In this document: positions 45,138 to 54,182 of the stretch, in pieces | Numbering within the stretch: position 1 is the stretch's first letter | Layout: every line of letters starts with the position of its first letter | Source of the DNA: CAVUAT01 sp963848045 | GTDB lineage: Bacteria; Actinomycetota; Thermoleophilia; Solirubrobacterales; 70-9 | Assembly (NCBI GenBank): GCA_963848045.1 | Contig: CAWKCC010000001.1 | Coordinates: 386,014 to 450,013, forward strand | Reading direction: 5' to 3' | Length of the DNA: 64,000 bases | Translations under genes and position numbers: made by a program | Notes under the pieces: model-generated | Databases searched by the model: none | The model's input: only the letters and a program-made list of their open reading frames with translations | Told to the model about the DNA's origin: nothing

Positions 45138-46684
45138 GAGATCAGCTCCTTCGCCCTCAGTGCCAGCCAAAGCTCGACCCGGTCGGTCGCCCGCCCCAAG
45201 TCGCGACCGGTCAGCTCCTCGATCCGCTTGATCCGGTATCGCAAAGTGTGGCGGTGGCAGTAGCAGTCGCTCGCGGCGCGTTCCCAGTGGCCGTTGCGGT
45301 CGATGTAGGCCTCGAGCGAGCGCAGCAGCTCTCCCGCATAGCCCGCGTCGGAGTCCTCGATCGGCCCGAGCACGCTTTCGCAGTAGAGCCGCAGCGCCTC
45401 CCCGTCCTGGACCGAGAGCAGCAGGGTGAACGCGCCGAGGTCCTGGTAAGAGGCCACCTCGGGCGCCGCGCCGTTGGCGAACCTGGTGGCATCGAGCGCA
45501 CAGCGCGCCTCGTGGAAGGCCTGGCGCAGGCGCTCGCTGGGCTGTGAGCGGCTCGCGGCGGCGCGAACCCGGCCGTGCGCGGCCTCGAGGGCTCCCCGCG
45601 CCTCGGCCGCCACCTCGATCTGATCGTCCCCGCCCCCGTCGATCACGGCACAGGCGAGATCTCGGCGACCGGCCTTTCGGCTCCCGACCAGCGCCGGGCG
45701 CCCCTGCGACCGGAAGTGCCGCTCGAGCGTCGACTGCGCACCCACGGCGTCGTCGCTGTCGAAGACCAGCGCGGCGGCCCGCTCGCCGATCCCGAATGGC
45801 GCCAACCTGTCGCGCAGGTCGTCGGGCGCCACGCGGCCCGAGAGCGCTGCCGCGAGCACCTCCCCCGAGAGCCTGCGCTCGGTCTCCCGCGCCACCCGCT
45901 CCCGCATCAGCTCGAGGGCGACGACGATCGCCGCCTGCTGCACGCAGAGCCGCTCGAAGTCACCGAGCCGCTCCGCGCGGCGGACGACGACAAGCCAGGC
46001 CTCCGCGGCGCCGCCGCGCGGCGAGACCGGATGCGCCAGGGCGCGACCCCTCAGACCCGGATGCGAGGGCACGAAGGGAGCCGCTGCCGAACCGCGGCTC
46101 TGGACCTCGGCGGCGATCGCCTCCCCGAGCTCGGCCGCCGGCCGGCGCCCGCCGCGGGCCAGCTCCTCCCCCCGCCCATCGAGCACGATGGAGCTTCCGC
46201 CCACGGCCGAGGCGATCTCGCGGGCGATCTCCGGGAGGCCACCACCCTCCAGCACCAGCCGCTCGAGCCGCTCGTTGATGGCGAGCCCGCGGGAGAGCAC
46301 GTCGTACTGCTCGTTGACCAGCCGGTTGGCGGCGGCCTCGGTGATCGCGATGAACGGCATCTCGTAGGGGACCTCGAAGATCGGCAGTCCGAGCGCCTCG
46401 GCCTCGGAGAGCAGCGCCTTGGGCAGCTTCGCGTGGTCGAACCCGGTCCCGAATCCGACCCCGGCCACGCCGCTTTCGGCGAGCAGCCGCACAAACTCGC
46501 GCTGGCTCGATGCACCGGCGAGCTGGATGCCGGTGGTCAGCAGCAACTCGCCGCCCGACAGCCACGGGGTCGGGTCGCTCAGCTCCGAGCTGTGCACCCA
46601 GCGGATCTCACGCTCGGCGGCCTGCCCGGCTGCGGCGGCCGCCTCCAGGCCGAGCTCGGCGATCAGGCTCTCGACTGTTAGCAC
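45134..46684 (-). CDS. PucR-family transcriptional regulator
   Basis: 516 residues. N-terminal PucR sensor domain (ELSDPTPWLSGGELLLTTG, VGFGTGFDHAKLPKALL), a GGDEF-like middle domain, and the C-terminal helix-turn-helix (DCYCHRHTLRYRIKRIEELTG-type). PucR regulators control nitrogen catabolism of purines, proline or GABA-like amines. GTG 46684 with GGGGGAG upstream. Embedded inside the operon it probably controls; it may recognise the palindrome at 48203-48221. Confidence 0.92.
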   Translation of the reverse strand: MLTVESLIAELGLEAAAAAGQAAEREIRWVHSSELSDPTPWLSGGELLLTTGIQLAGASSQREFVRLLAESGVAGVGFGTGFDHAKLPKALLSEAEALGLPIFEVPYEMPFIAITEAAANRLVNEQYDVLSRGLAINERLERLVLEGGGLPEIAREIASAVGGSSIVLDGRGEELARGGRRPAAELGEAIAAEVQSRGSAAAPFVPSHPGLRGRALAHPVSPRGGAAEAWLVVVRRAERLGDFERLCVQQAAIVVALELMRERVARETERRLSGEVLAAALSGRVAPDDLRDRLAPFGIGERAAALVFDSDDAVGAQSTLERHFRSQGRPALVGSRKAGRRDLACAVIDGGGDDQIEVAAEARGALEAAHGRVRAAASRSQPSERLRQAFHEARCALDATRFANGAAPEVASYQDLGAFTLLLSVQDGEALRLYCESVLGPIEDSDAGYAGELLRSLEAYIDRNGHWERAASDCYCHRHTLRYRIKRIEELTGRDLGRATDRVELWLALRAKELIS

Positions 46685-46702
46685 CGGACGAGCTCCCCCG
46701 CC

Positions 46703-48106
46703 TCAGTGCGCCATGCGCTCCGAGGCCTCCTCGAGCACCGGCCGCAGCACCGCCACGATCTCATCGAACTGCTCGGTGTCGGCGATCAGGGGCGGCGCGA
46801 GCTGGACGACGGGGTCACCGCGGTCGTCCGTGCGGCAGATCAACCCCCGGCGATAGAGCTCGCCGGAGAGGAACCCGCGCAGCAGGGCCTCGGATTCCTC
46901 GTCGTTGAACGACTCCTTGGTCTCCTTGTCCTTGACCAGCTCGATCGCCCAGAAGAAGCCGTCGCCGCGGATGTCGCCCACGATCGGCAGGTCGTAGAGG
47001 CTCGACTCGAGCGTCTCGCGGAACTCGTCCTCCTTGTCGCGGACGTGCCCGCAGAGGTCCTCGCGCTCGAAGATGTCGAGGTTCGCGAGCGCCGCGGCGG
47101 CCGCGACCGGGTGCCCCGCGAAGGTCGAGCCGTGCGCGAACGAGGCGGTCCCCTCGGAGAAGGGCTCGAAGACGCGCTCGGAGGCGATCATCGCGCCCAT
47201 CGGGACATGTGCGCCGGCGAGCGCCTTGGCGGTGGTGATGATGTCCGGCTGGTAGCCGTAGCGCTGGCAGCCGAAGTAGTGACCCAGGCGGCCCCACGAG
47301 CAGATCACCTCGTCGGAGATCAGCAGCACGTCATGGCGGTCGCAGATCTCCCGCACCCGCTGGAAGTAGCCCTCCTGGGGCGGCAGGCAGCCGCCCGCGT
47401 TCTGGAGGGGCTCGAGGATCACGGCTGCCACGGTGTCCGGCCCCTCGAACAGGATCCGCTCCTCGATCTTGTCGGCCGCCCAGAGCGGGTCACGGTCCTC
47501 AGGCCAGCGGTAGCTGTCGGTGTTGGGAACGTGGCACCCCCCGGGCATCAGCGGCTCAAACTGGCTTCGCAGCGCCGGGATGCCGGTCGCCGCCATCGCT
47601 CCCATCGTGGTGCCGTGGTAGGCGATCTCCCTGGCGATCAGCTTGATCTTCTGGCCCTTGCCCTGGGTCCGGTGGTAGTTGCGAGCCAGCTTGATCGCCG
47701 ACTCGACCGCCTCCGAGCCGCTGTTGGTGAAGAAGACGCGGTTGAGATCGCCCGGTGCCAGCGCCGCCACCCGCTCGGCGAGCTCGATCACCCGCGGGTG
47801 CGCGTAGCTCCAGATCGTCACGAAGTCGAGCTCGCGCACCTGGGCCGCCATCGCGTCGGCCAGCTCGGCCCGCCCATGGCCGGCGTTGACGCAGAACAGA
47901 GCGGAGAGGCCGTCGAGGTGGCGCTGGCCGTGCTCGTCCCAGAGGTAGCAGCCCTCTCCGCGCACGATGATCGGGATCTCGTGGTCGGGGCCGTAGGCGC
48001 CCATCCGGGTGAAATGCATCCACAGGTGCTTGCGCGCGACCTCTTGAAGGTCGGCGGCGCCCTTGTGGGTCGCCGGGGGAGCTTCGGTCTGGGGAGTTGC
48101 CGCCAT
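46703..48106 (-). CDS. Class III (omega-amine) aminotransferase
   Basis: 467 residues. PLP Lys in TTAKALAGAHVPMG, Asp in LLISDEVICSWGRLG, and NSGSEAVESAIKLARNYHR as cofactor loop. Related to putrescine/beta-alanine:pyruvate aminotransferases. It would convert a terminal amine to an aldehyde, with pyruvate as likely acceptor because ald is in the same unit. ATG 48106 follows AAGGAG. First gene of a five-gene unit. Confidence 0.9.
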   Translation of the reverse strand: MAATPQTEAPPATHKGAADLQEVARKHLWMHFTRMGAYGPDHEIPIIVRGEGCYLWDEHGQRHLDGLSALFCVNAGHGRAELADAMAAQVRELDFVTIWSYAHPRVIELAERVAALAPGDLNRVFFTNSGSEAVESAIKLARNYHRTQGKGQKIKLIAREIAYHGTTMGAMAATGIPALRSQFEPLMPGGCHVPNTDSYRWPEDRDPLWAADKIEERILFEGPDTVAAVILEPLQNAGGCLPPQEGYFQRVREICDRHDVLLISDEVICSWGRLGHYFGCQRYGYQPDIITTAKALAGAHVPMGAMIASERVFEPFSEGTASFAHGSTFAGHPVAAAAALANLDIFEREDLCGHVRDKEDEFRETLESSLYDLPIVGDIRGDGFFWAIELVKDKETKESFNDEESEALLRGFLSGELYRRGLICRTDDRGDPVVQLAPPLIADTEQFDEIVAVLRPVLEEASERMAH

Positions 48107-48202
48107 TGTCTTCTCCTTGTCGCTTCGACGCGTTGCACAAACGTACGGGTGAAGAGGCGCGTCCGCAAGCGTGACTTCGTTCAAGCTTGCTCGGCGCTCT
48201 TG

Positions 48203-48221
48203 TACTAATCGTATAAGTACG
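48203..48221. promoter_or_regulatory. Palindromic operator upstream of the aminotransferase operon
   Basis: Arms GTACT and AGTAC, 19 bp overall, partly symmetrical inside and AT-rich. It lies 97 nt before the aminotransferase start, and 45 nt before the divergent promoter of importer 3. It could serve PucR or another regulator for both directions. Confidence 0.6.
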
Positions 48222-48247
48222 CCTCGCCGATTCCATTGATCTGCAAC

Positions 48248-48277
48248 TTGCCCGATCGCGATCCCGTGTCATAGGAT
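48248..48277 (+). promoter_or_regulatory. Promoter of importer 3 operon
   Basis: TTGCCC (48248-48253), 18 nt, TAGGAT (48272-48277). The transcript would start near 48284 and fold a GCCCC/GGGGC hairpin with an ACCG/CGGT inner stem at 48290-48312 before the leader ORF. Confidence 0.45.
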
Positions 48278-48330
48278 GCGCCTCGAGTCGCCCCACCGAT
48301 CGGTGCGGGGGCTTCGAGCGAGGAGAGGGA

Positions 48331-48537
48331 ATGGAGCACGGCAGCGCGACGTCGGCCATGGGCGGAGCGGACACGGGTGGCGGTCACCCGGTGGGGAACG
48401 CCGGCCGCATCCCGGGCTCCTCATGGCGGCCGCCGATCACGATGTATGCTCGCGGCCTGAAGGTGACGACCTTGATCAAGTTCGCCGACCCGGAGCCCCA
48501 CGAATCCCCGCGCGCGATCGCCGAGGGGTCCGAGTAG
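48331..48537 (+). CDS. 68-codon leader ORF overlapping potA of importer 3
   Basis: ATG 48331 follows AGGAGAGGGA, a strong ribosome site. The frame stays open for 68 codons and its TAG (48535-48537) overlaps the potA GTG at 48537, so ribosomes would pass straight to potA. The peptide is Gly/Pro-rich at first, then RGLKVTTLIKFADPEPHE. No family recognised. It could be a sensing leader for polyamine supply, or simply a coupling device. Confidence 0.45.
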   Translation: MEHGSATSAMGGADTGGGHPVGNAGRIPGSSWRPPITMYARGLKVTTLIKFADPEPHESPRAIAEGSE

Positions 48538-49697
48538 TGGCCACCAACGGCGCCGACCCCAGCGTCGAGCTGCGCTCGGTGACGAAGCGCTTCGGCGACT
48601 TCGCGGCCGTGGACGACATCGACCTCGAGATCGCCGAGGGCGAGTTCTTCACGATGCTCGGCCCCTCGGGCTGCGGCAAGACGACGACGCTGCGGATGGT
48701 CGCCGGCTTCGAGGAAGCGACCGAGGGCCAGGTGCTGATCGACGGTGCCGACGTGGTCGGCCTGCCTCCCTACAAGCGGCCGACCAACACCGTGTTCCAA
48801 AGCTACGCTCTGTTCCCGCACATGAGCGTGGCCGACAACGTCGCCTTCGGGCTGAAGCGCAAGAAGGTCGACAGCTCGGAGATCGATCGCCGCGTCTCCG
48901 CCGAGCTGGAGCGCGTCGGGCTCGCCCAAGAGGCGAACCGGCGGCCGGCGCAGCTCTCGGGCGGGCAGCAGCAGCGAGTAGCGCTCGCGCGCGCCCTGGT
49001 CAACCTGCCCAAGGTGCTGCTGCTCGACGAGCCACTCGGCGCCCTGGACCTGAAGCTGCGCAAGGGCCTGCAGGTCCAGCTCAAGCAGATCCAGCGCGAC
49101 GTCGGGATCACCTTCGTCTACGTGACTCACGACCAGGAGGAGGCGCTGACGATGTCGGACCGGATCGCGGTGATGAACCGCGGCCGCATCGAGCAGATCG
49201 CCGATCCCGAGCGGGTCTACGACAAGCCGGCGAGCAGCTTCGTCGCCGGTTTCATCGGCGTCTCCAACCTGATGCCGGGAATGGTCAAGGCCACCGGCGC
49301 CAAGGGCAAGGTGCTGCTCGACAGCGGCGTCACGGTCAGCGCCCCCGTCAAGGACTTCGCCAAGGGCGACCGCTGCCAGGCGGTGGTGCGCCCCGAGAAG
49401 CTGGAGATCAACCTGGCCGATACGCCGGTCAAGGCCGGCATGCCGAGCGTCGAGGGCATCGTCGAGGCCTCGCTCTACCTGGGCACCACCACACAGATGA
49501 CGGTCAGGCTCCCCGACGATGTCGTGTTGACCGTCCTCTGTCCCAACACGGACGAGGCCGAGCGCCAGAGACTTCCGGGCGCGGGCGCCAAGGTGAGGCT
49601 GTCCTGGACGCCCGAGCACATGCACCTGGTCCGCGAGAGTGGCGATGCACCCAGCTCAACGAATTCCGCGGCTGGTGAAGCGGGACAGGACAACTGA
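48537..49697 (+). CDS. potA: Polyamine-type ABC transporter ATP-binding protein (importer 3)
   Basis: 386 residues. VELRSVTKRFGDFAAVDDID, Walker A GPSGCGKTTT, signature LSGGQQQRVALARA, Walker B LLLDEPLGALD, TOBE C terminus with VVRPEKLEI. GTG 48537 overlaps the leader ORF stop; the longer upstream frame lacks conserved text. It leads a unit through potD, potB, potC, ALDH and decarboxylase. Confidence 0.92.
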   Translation: MATNGADPSVELRSVTKRFGDFAAVDDIDLEIAEGEFFTMLGPSGCGKTTTLRMVAGFEEATEGQVLIDGADVVGLPPYKRPTNTVFQSYALFPHMSVADNVAFGLKRKKVDSSEIDRRVSAELERVGLAQEANRRPAQLSGGQQQRVALARALVNLPKVLLLDEPLGALDLKLRKGLQVQLKQIQRDVGITFVYVTHDQEEALTMSDRIAVMNRGRIEQIADPERVYDKPASSFVAGFIGVSNLMPGMVKATGAKGKVLLDSGVTVSAPVKDFAKGDRCQAVVRPEKLEINLADTPVKAGMPSVEGIVEASLYLGTTTQMTVRLPDDVVLTVLCPNTDEAERQRLPGAGAKVRLSWTPEHMHLVRESGDAPSSTNSAAGEAGQDN

Positions 49698-49722
49698 GAG
49701 AGGACAAAGGAGAGTGATTCGA

Positions 49723-50859
49723 GTGAGAAGAGGGTTCCGAGTACCGCTGCTGGCCGCTGCCGCGCTGGCGGCCAGCGTCGCGCTGGCGGCCTGCGGCGGC
49801 GACGACACCGTCGGCGGGGGAAGCGACAGCGCAGTCGAGACGGCTACCACCGGTGACGTCACCGGCGAGTTCAACATCTCCAACTGGGTCGGCTACATCG
49901 ACAAGGGCGAGGGCAACACGATCGATGAGTTCGAGGCCGCCTACCCCGGCACGACGGTCAAGTACACGGAGGACATCAACGACAACGCCGATTTCTTCGG
50001 AAAGGTCCAGCCCCTTCTGGGCCAGGGTGAGTCTGGCGGCCGCAGCATGATGGTGGTCACCGACTGGATGGCCAAGCAGATGAACGACCTGGGCTACCTG
50101 CAGCAGATCGACTACGCAGACGTGCCCAACGTCGAGGCCAACCTCAAGGAGAGCCTGCGCAGCCCGTCCTTCGATCCGGACCGCAACTTCTCGATCCCCT
50201 GGCAGAGCGGCATGACCGGACTGCTGGTCAACGAGAAGCTGGCCCCGGACGTGAAGTCGATCAACGACCTGTTCGACCCCCAGTACAAGGGCAAGGTGAC
50301 GGTGCTGACCGAGATGCGCGACGTCATCCCCCTGATGATGAAGGCCGACGGAATCGATCCGGAAGAGGCGACCAAGGAGGATTGGCTCAACGAGATCGAC
50401 CGGCTCCAGGAGGCGGTCGACAACGGCCAGCTCCGTCGTTTCACCGGCAACGACTACATCAACGATCTCACCAACGAGAACGTGGTCGCGGTGATCGGCT
50501 GGTCCGGGGACGTGGCGCTCGTCGAGAACGACGACGTCAACTTCCGGATGCCGACCGACGGCTGCATCCTCTGGTCGGACAACATGGTGATCCCGGTCGG
50601 AGCACCGAACACGCCGGCGGCGCTGGCGTGGGCGGACTTCGTCTACGACCCCAAGGTCCAGGCCGACATCTCGGACTTCGTCCGCTATGTCAGCCCGGTC
50701 GCGGGCGTCGAGGACGTCAACCCGGAGCTGGCCAGCGACATCCTGGTCAACCCGCCCGACGATTTCACCGCTGACTGCTCCACGCAGCCGAACCCGCCGG
50801 GCAGCGATGAGGACGTCCAAGAGGTGACCGAGGCCTTCCAGGCCGTGGTCACCCAGTAG
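49723..50859 (+). CDS. potD: Polyamine-type substrate-binding lipoprotein (importer 3)
   Basis: 378 residues from GTG 49723 (10 nt after AAAGGAG; a GTG at 49714 is only 1 nt away). Signal peptide with lipobox LAAC, then PotD-like FNISNWVGYIDKGEG, TDWMAKQMNDLGYLQQID and WQSGMTGLLVNEKLAP. Extracytoplasmic lipoprotein. Substrate specificity differs from importers 1 and 2, judging from the binding-site text. Confidence 0.9.
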   Translation: MRRGFRVPLLAAAALAASVALAACGGDDTVGGGSDSAVETATTGDVTGEFNISNWVGYIDKGEGNTIDEFEAAYPGTTVKYTEDINDNADFFGKVQPLLGQGESGGRSMMVVTDWMAKQMNDLGYLQQIDYADVPNVEANLKESLRSPSFDPDRNFSIPWQSGMTGLLVNEKLAPDVKSINDLFDPQYKGKVTVLTEMRDVIPLMMKADGIDPEEATKEDWLNEIDRLQEAVDNGQLRRFTGNDYINDLTNENVVAVIGWSGDVALVENDDVNFRMPTDGCILWSDNMVIPVGAPNTPAALAWADFVYDPKVQADISDFVRYVSPVAGVEDVNPELASDILVNPPDDFTADCSTQPNPPGSDEDVQEVTEAFQAVVTQ

Positions 50860-50909
50860 GACCCCGGGGGAAGGCGCCCGCGGAGGGGTGATCGAATGAG
50901 GCAGACTCG

Positions 50910-51776
50910 ATGACCATCCGCGGGCGCCTGATCCCGTACTGGCTGCTGCTCCCGGGAGCGATCTGGCTGACGCTGTTCTTCGTCGTTCCCATGTACTTCA
51001 TGGCGGAGCTTGCGCTTCGCAGCGGCACCTTCACCAGCGGCTTCGAGCCTGCTTTCCAGCTCTCGAACTTCTCCGACGCCCTCTCAGGGCACACCACGCA
51101 GTTCACGCGCTCGTTCATCTACGCGGGCGTCGCCACCCTGATCGCGCTGCTGATCGCCTACCCGCTCGCCTACGCGATCGCGCTGCGGGCGGGCCGCTGG
51201 AAGCTGCTGCTGCTGTTCGCGGTGGTGGCGCCCTTCTTCACCACCTACCTGATCCGCACGATCGCCTGGAAGACGATCCTCGCGGACCAGAGCCCCTTCG
51301 TCGATGTGCTCAAGGCCCTTCAGATCGTGCCCGAAGATGGAAGGGTGCTCGCCACCGGCGGCGCCGTGATCGCCGGGCTCACCTACAACTTCCTCCCCTT
51401 CATGATCCTGCCGATCTACGCCAGCCTGGAGCGGATCGACACCAGCCTGATCGAGGCCGGCAAGGACCTCTACGCGTCGGCGACCCAGACCTTCCTGCGG
51501 GTGACGCTGCCGATAACTGCCCCGGGAATCGTCGCCGGGGTGCTGCTCACCTTCATCCCCGCTGTCGGCGACTACGTCAACGCCGAGATTCTGGGCGGCA
51601 CCGGAACCTCGATGATCGGAAACGTGATCCAGTCGCTCTACCTGGAGCAGCGCAACTACCCCGAGGCGGCGGCGCTGTCATTCATCATGATGATCGCGAT
51701 CCTGGCCGTGGTCGTGGTCTATCTGCGCACCGCGGGCACCGGCGCCTTCATGGGCGAAGAGGACGAGAGCGGCTAG
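50910..51776 (+). CDS. potB: ABC transporter permease, PotB type (importer 3)
   Basis: 288 residues, six membrane segments, EAA loop IDTSLIEAGKDLYASATQTF, and PFFTTYLIRTIAWKTIL. ATG 50910. It ends 3 nt before potC. Confidence 0.9.
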   Translation: MTIRGRLIPYWLLLPGAIWLTLFFVVPMYFMAELALRSGTFTSGFEPAFQLSNFSDALSGHTTQFTRSFIYAGVATLIALLIAYPLAYAIALRAGRWKLLLLFAVVAPFFTTYLIRTIAWKTILADQSPFVDVLKALQIVPEDGRVLATGGAVIAGLTYNFLPFMILPIYASLERIDTSLIEAGKDLYASATQTFLRVTLPITAPGIVAGVLLTFIPAVGDYVNAEILGGTGTSMIGNVIQSLYLEQRNYPEAAALSFIMMIAILAVVVVYLRTAGTGAFMGEEDESG

Positions 51777-51779
51777 AGC

Positions 51780-52655
51780 GTGGAGGCCGCCACCGCGACA
51801 GCCCGCCACGTCTCCACCTCCGTCCCGGCGCGTGCCTGGGCGTGGCTGCGGCGAAACGCGCTGCTGATCTACGCCGGTTTCGGGGTCGCTTTCATGCTGA
51901 TCCCGATCGTGATCATCGGCCTGTTCTCCTTCGAGGCGGGCAACGCGCAGGGCGAGCTCGACTTCGCCTGGAGCAGTTTCACCCTCACGTACTGGGAGAA
52001 CGCCTTCGGCCAGCCGGCGGTCAACGACTCGATGGTCACGAGCCTGCAGCTGGCGACGCTGTCGATGATCATCTCCACGGCGATCGGAACGTTGATGGCG
52101 ATGGCGCTGGTCCGCCATCAGTTCTTCGGGCGGCGCGCCACCAACCTGCTGATCATCCTGCCGATGGCTACCCCCGAGATCGTGATCGGTGCAGCCCTGC
52201 TCTCGCTGTTCATCACCTACAACCTCGACCTCGGCTTCCAATCGCTGTTCATCGCGCACGTGATGTTCTCGATCAGCTTCGTCGTGGTCGTGGTGCGCTC
52301 GCGCCTGATCGGATTCGACCGCAGCATCGAGGAGGCGGCGGCCGACCTCGGCGCCACCCCGCTGACGACGTTTCGCCTGGTGACCCTTCCGCTGCTCGCC
52401 CCCGGCATCGTCGCGGCGGCGCTGCTCGCCTTCGCGCTCTCGCTCGACGACTTCGTGATCTCAAACTTCAACTCGGGCACAACGGTGACCTTCCCGCTCT
52501 ACATCTTCGGCGCCACCCTGCGCGGCATCCCGGTGCAGGTCAACGTGCTGGCGACGATGCTGTTCGCGGTCACGGTGGTGGCGATCGCGCTGGTGCTCTG
52601 GCAGCAGCGCAAGGCGGAGAAGCTCGCCGCTATCCGGCCCGACGAGGGTGTCTGA
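51780..52655 (+). CDS. potC: ABC transporter permease, PotC type (importer 3)
   Basis: 291 residues, six membrane segments, EAA loop IEEAAADLGATPLTTFRLVT, LALSLDDFVISNF near the end. GTG 51780. The aldehyde dehydrogenase starts 12 nt after its stop. Confidence 0.9.
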   Translation: MEAATATARHVSTSVPARAWAWLRRNALLIYAGFGVAFMLIPIVIIGLFSFEAGNAQGELDFAWSSFTLTYWENAFGQPAVNDSMVTSLQLATLSMIISTAIGTLMAMALVRHQFFGRRATNLLIILPMATPEIVIGAALLSLFITYNLDLGFQSLFIAHVMFSISFVVVVVRSRLIGFDRSIEEAAADLGATPLTTFRLVTLPLLAPGIVAAALLAFALSLDDFVISNFNSGTTVTFPLYIFGATLRGIPVQVNVLATMLFAVTVVAIALVLWQQRKAEKLAAIRPDEGV

Positions 52656-52667
52656 GGGCGGCCTCGG

Positions 52668-54176
52668 GTGAGCGGGCCGGCCGAGCCGGAGACTCGGCTG
52701 CTGATCGGCGGCGAGCAGGTGGCAGGCGAGGGCGAGCAGCTCGAGATCGAGAACCCCTACAGCGAGCAGACGATCGCCGCCGTGGGGGCGCCCGACGCCT
52801 CGCAGCTCGACGGCGCGATCGCGGCGGCCCGCGAGGCCTCGCGGGCCTGGGCCGCCACCCCCGCCGTGGAGCGCGGCGAGCTGCTGCACGAAGCGGCCGA
52901 CCGGATCAAGGGGCGCACCGACGAGCTCGCCGACGTGATGACCGCCGAGGGCGGAAAGCCGCTGGTCGAGAACCGAGACGAGGTCAGCTGGGTGACTGCA
53001 TGCTTCGACTACTACGCGGAGATCGGGCGGGACTCGGCCGGGCGGGTGATCCCGTCGATCGAGTCCACCCAGCTCGCGTTGGTCCTGAAGGAGCCGCACG
53101 GCGTCTGGGGCTGCATCGTCCCCTGGAACTACCCGCTGCTGCTGCTGGCCTGGAAGCTGGCGCCGGCGCTCGCCGCGGGAAACGCAGTGGTCTGCAAGCC
53201 CTCGGAGCTGACCCCGCTCTCGACCCTGATGCTGGCGCCCTGCCTTGATCACCTGCCGGCCGGGGTGGTCAACATCGTCGCCGGTGCGGGGGAGATCGGC
53301 GCCGCGATCACGGCCGACCCGCGGGTCGACGGCGTGGCCTTCACCGGCTCGGTCGCCACCGGCAAGAAGGTCGGCCACGCCTGCATGGACCGCGTGGCGC
53401 GGGTCAACCTCGAGATGGGCGGCAAGGATCCCTTCATCGTCTGCGCCGACGTCGCCGAGGAGGTCGAGGTCGCGGCCCGCGGCGGGGCCTGGGCGGCCTT
53501 CCTCAACTCGGGCCAGGTCTGCACCTCAGCCGAGCGCTTCTACGTGCACACAGACGTCTACGACGACTACCTGCAGGCCTTCAGCGACTTCACGAAGGGC
53601 CTTGTGATCGGGGACCCGATGCGCAGCGACACCGACATCGGTCCGATGATCTCCGCGGCGCAGCGGGGCAAGGTCGCCTCGCAGGTCGAGGCGGCCGTCG
53701 CGGCTGGTGCCGAGGTGGTCGTGGGGGGCGACTCGGGCGGCCAGGAGAGGGGGCATTTCTTCGCACCAGCCGTGGTCACGGGCGCGCCCGCCGAGACCGA
53801 GCTGCTGAGCGAGGAGACTTTCGGGCCGGTGGCGCCGCTGGTGCCGGTGAGGAGCCTCGACGAGGCGATCGAGCTCGCCAACTCGACCCCCTACGGGCTC
53901 GGCGCCAACATCTACACGCAGGACTTCGCGACGATCCTCCGCTGCATGCGCGAGGTCAAGGCCGGCACGGTCTGGTTCAACGACCCGCTCACCGACAACG
54001 ACGCCGGACCCTTCGGAGGGTTCAAGCAGTCAGGCCTGGGCCGGGAGCTGGGCCGGGAGGGCTTGGAGGCCTTTCAGGAGACCAAGCACGTGCACATCGA
54101 GTCCGAGGTCGCAGCCAAGGAGTGGTGGTACCCCTACTCCGAGTACGCGGGCGGCGGCGACCCCCACGGGGCCTAG
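52668..54176 (+). CDS. Aldehyde dehydrogenase (amino- or betaine-aldehyde type)
   Basis: 502 residues. Catalytic Glu in LEMGGKDPFI, Cys in NSGQVCTSAERF, cofactor segment VPWNYPLLLLAWKLAPAL. The C-terminal HIESEVAAKEWWYPYSEYA resembles aminoaldehyde and betaine aldehyde dehydrogenases. GTG 52668. Located between a polyamine importer and a decarboxylase, it probably oxidises an aminoaldehyde to the amino acid. Confidence 0.88.
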   Translation: MSGPAEPETRLLIGGEQVAGEGEQLEIENPYSEQTIAAVGAPDASQLDGAIAAAREASRAWAATPAVERGELLHEAADRIKGRTDELADVMTAEGGKPLVENRDEVSWVTACFDYYAEIGRDSAGRVIPSIESTQLALVLKEPHGVWGCIVPWNYPLLLLAWKLAPALAAGNAVVCKPSELTPLSTLMLAPCLDHLPAGVVNIVAGAGEIGAAITADPRVDGVAFTGSVATGKKVGHACMDRVARVNLEMGGKDPFIVCADVAEEVEVAARGGAWAAFLNSGQVCTSAERFYVHTDVYDDYLQAFSDFTKGLVIGDPMRSDTDIGPMISAAQRGKVASQVEAAVAAGAEVVVGGDSGGQERGHFFAPAVVTGAPAETELLSEETFGPVAPLVPVRSLDEAIELANSTPYGLGANIYTQDFATILRCMREVKAGTVWFNDPLTDNDAGPFGGFKQSGLGRELGREGLEAFQETKHVHIESEVAAKEWWYPYSEYAGGGDPHGA

Positions 54177-54182
54177 GGCCCC

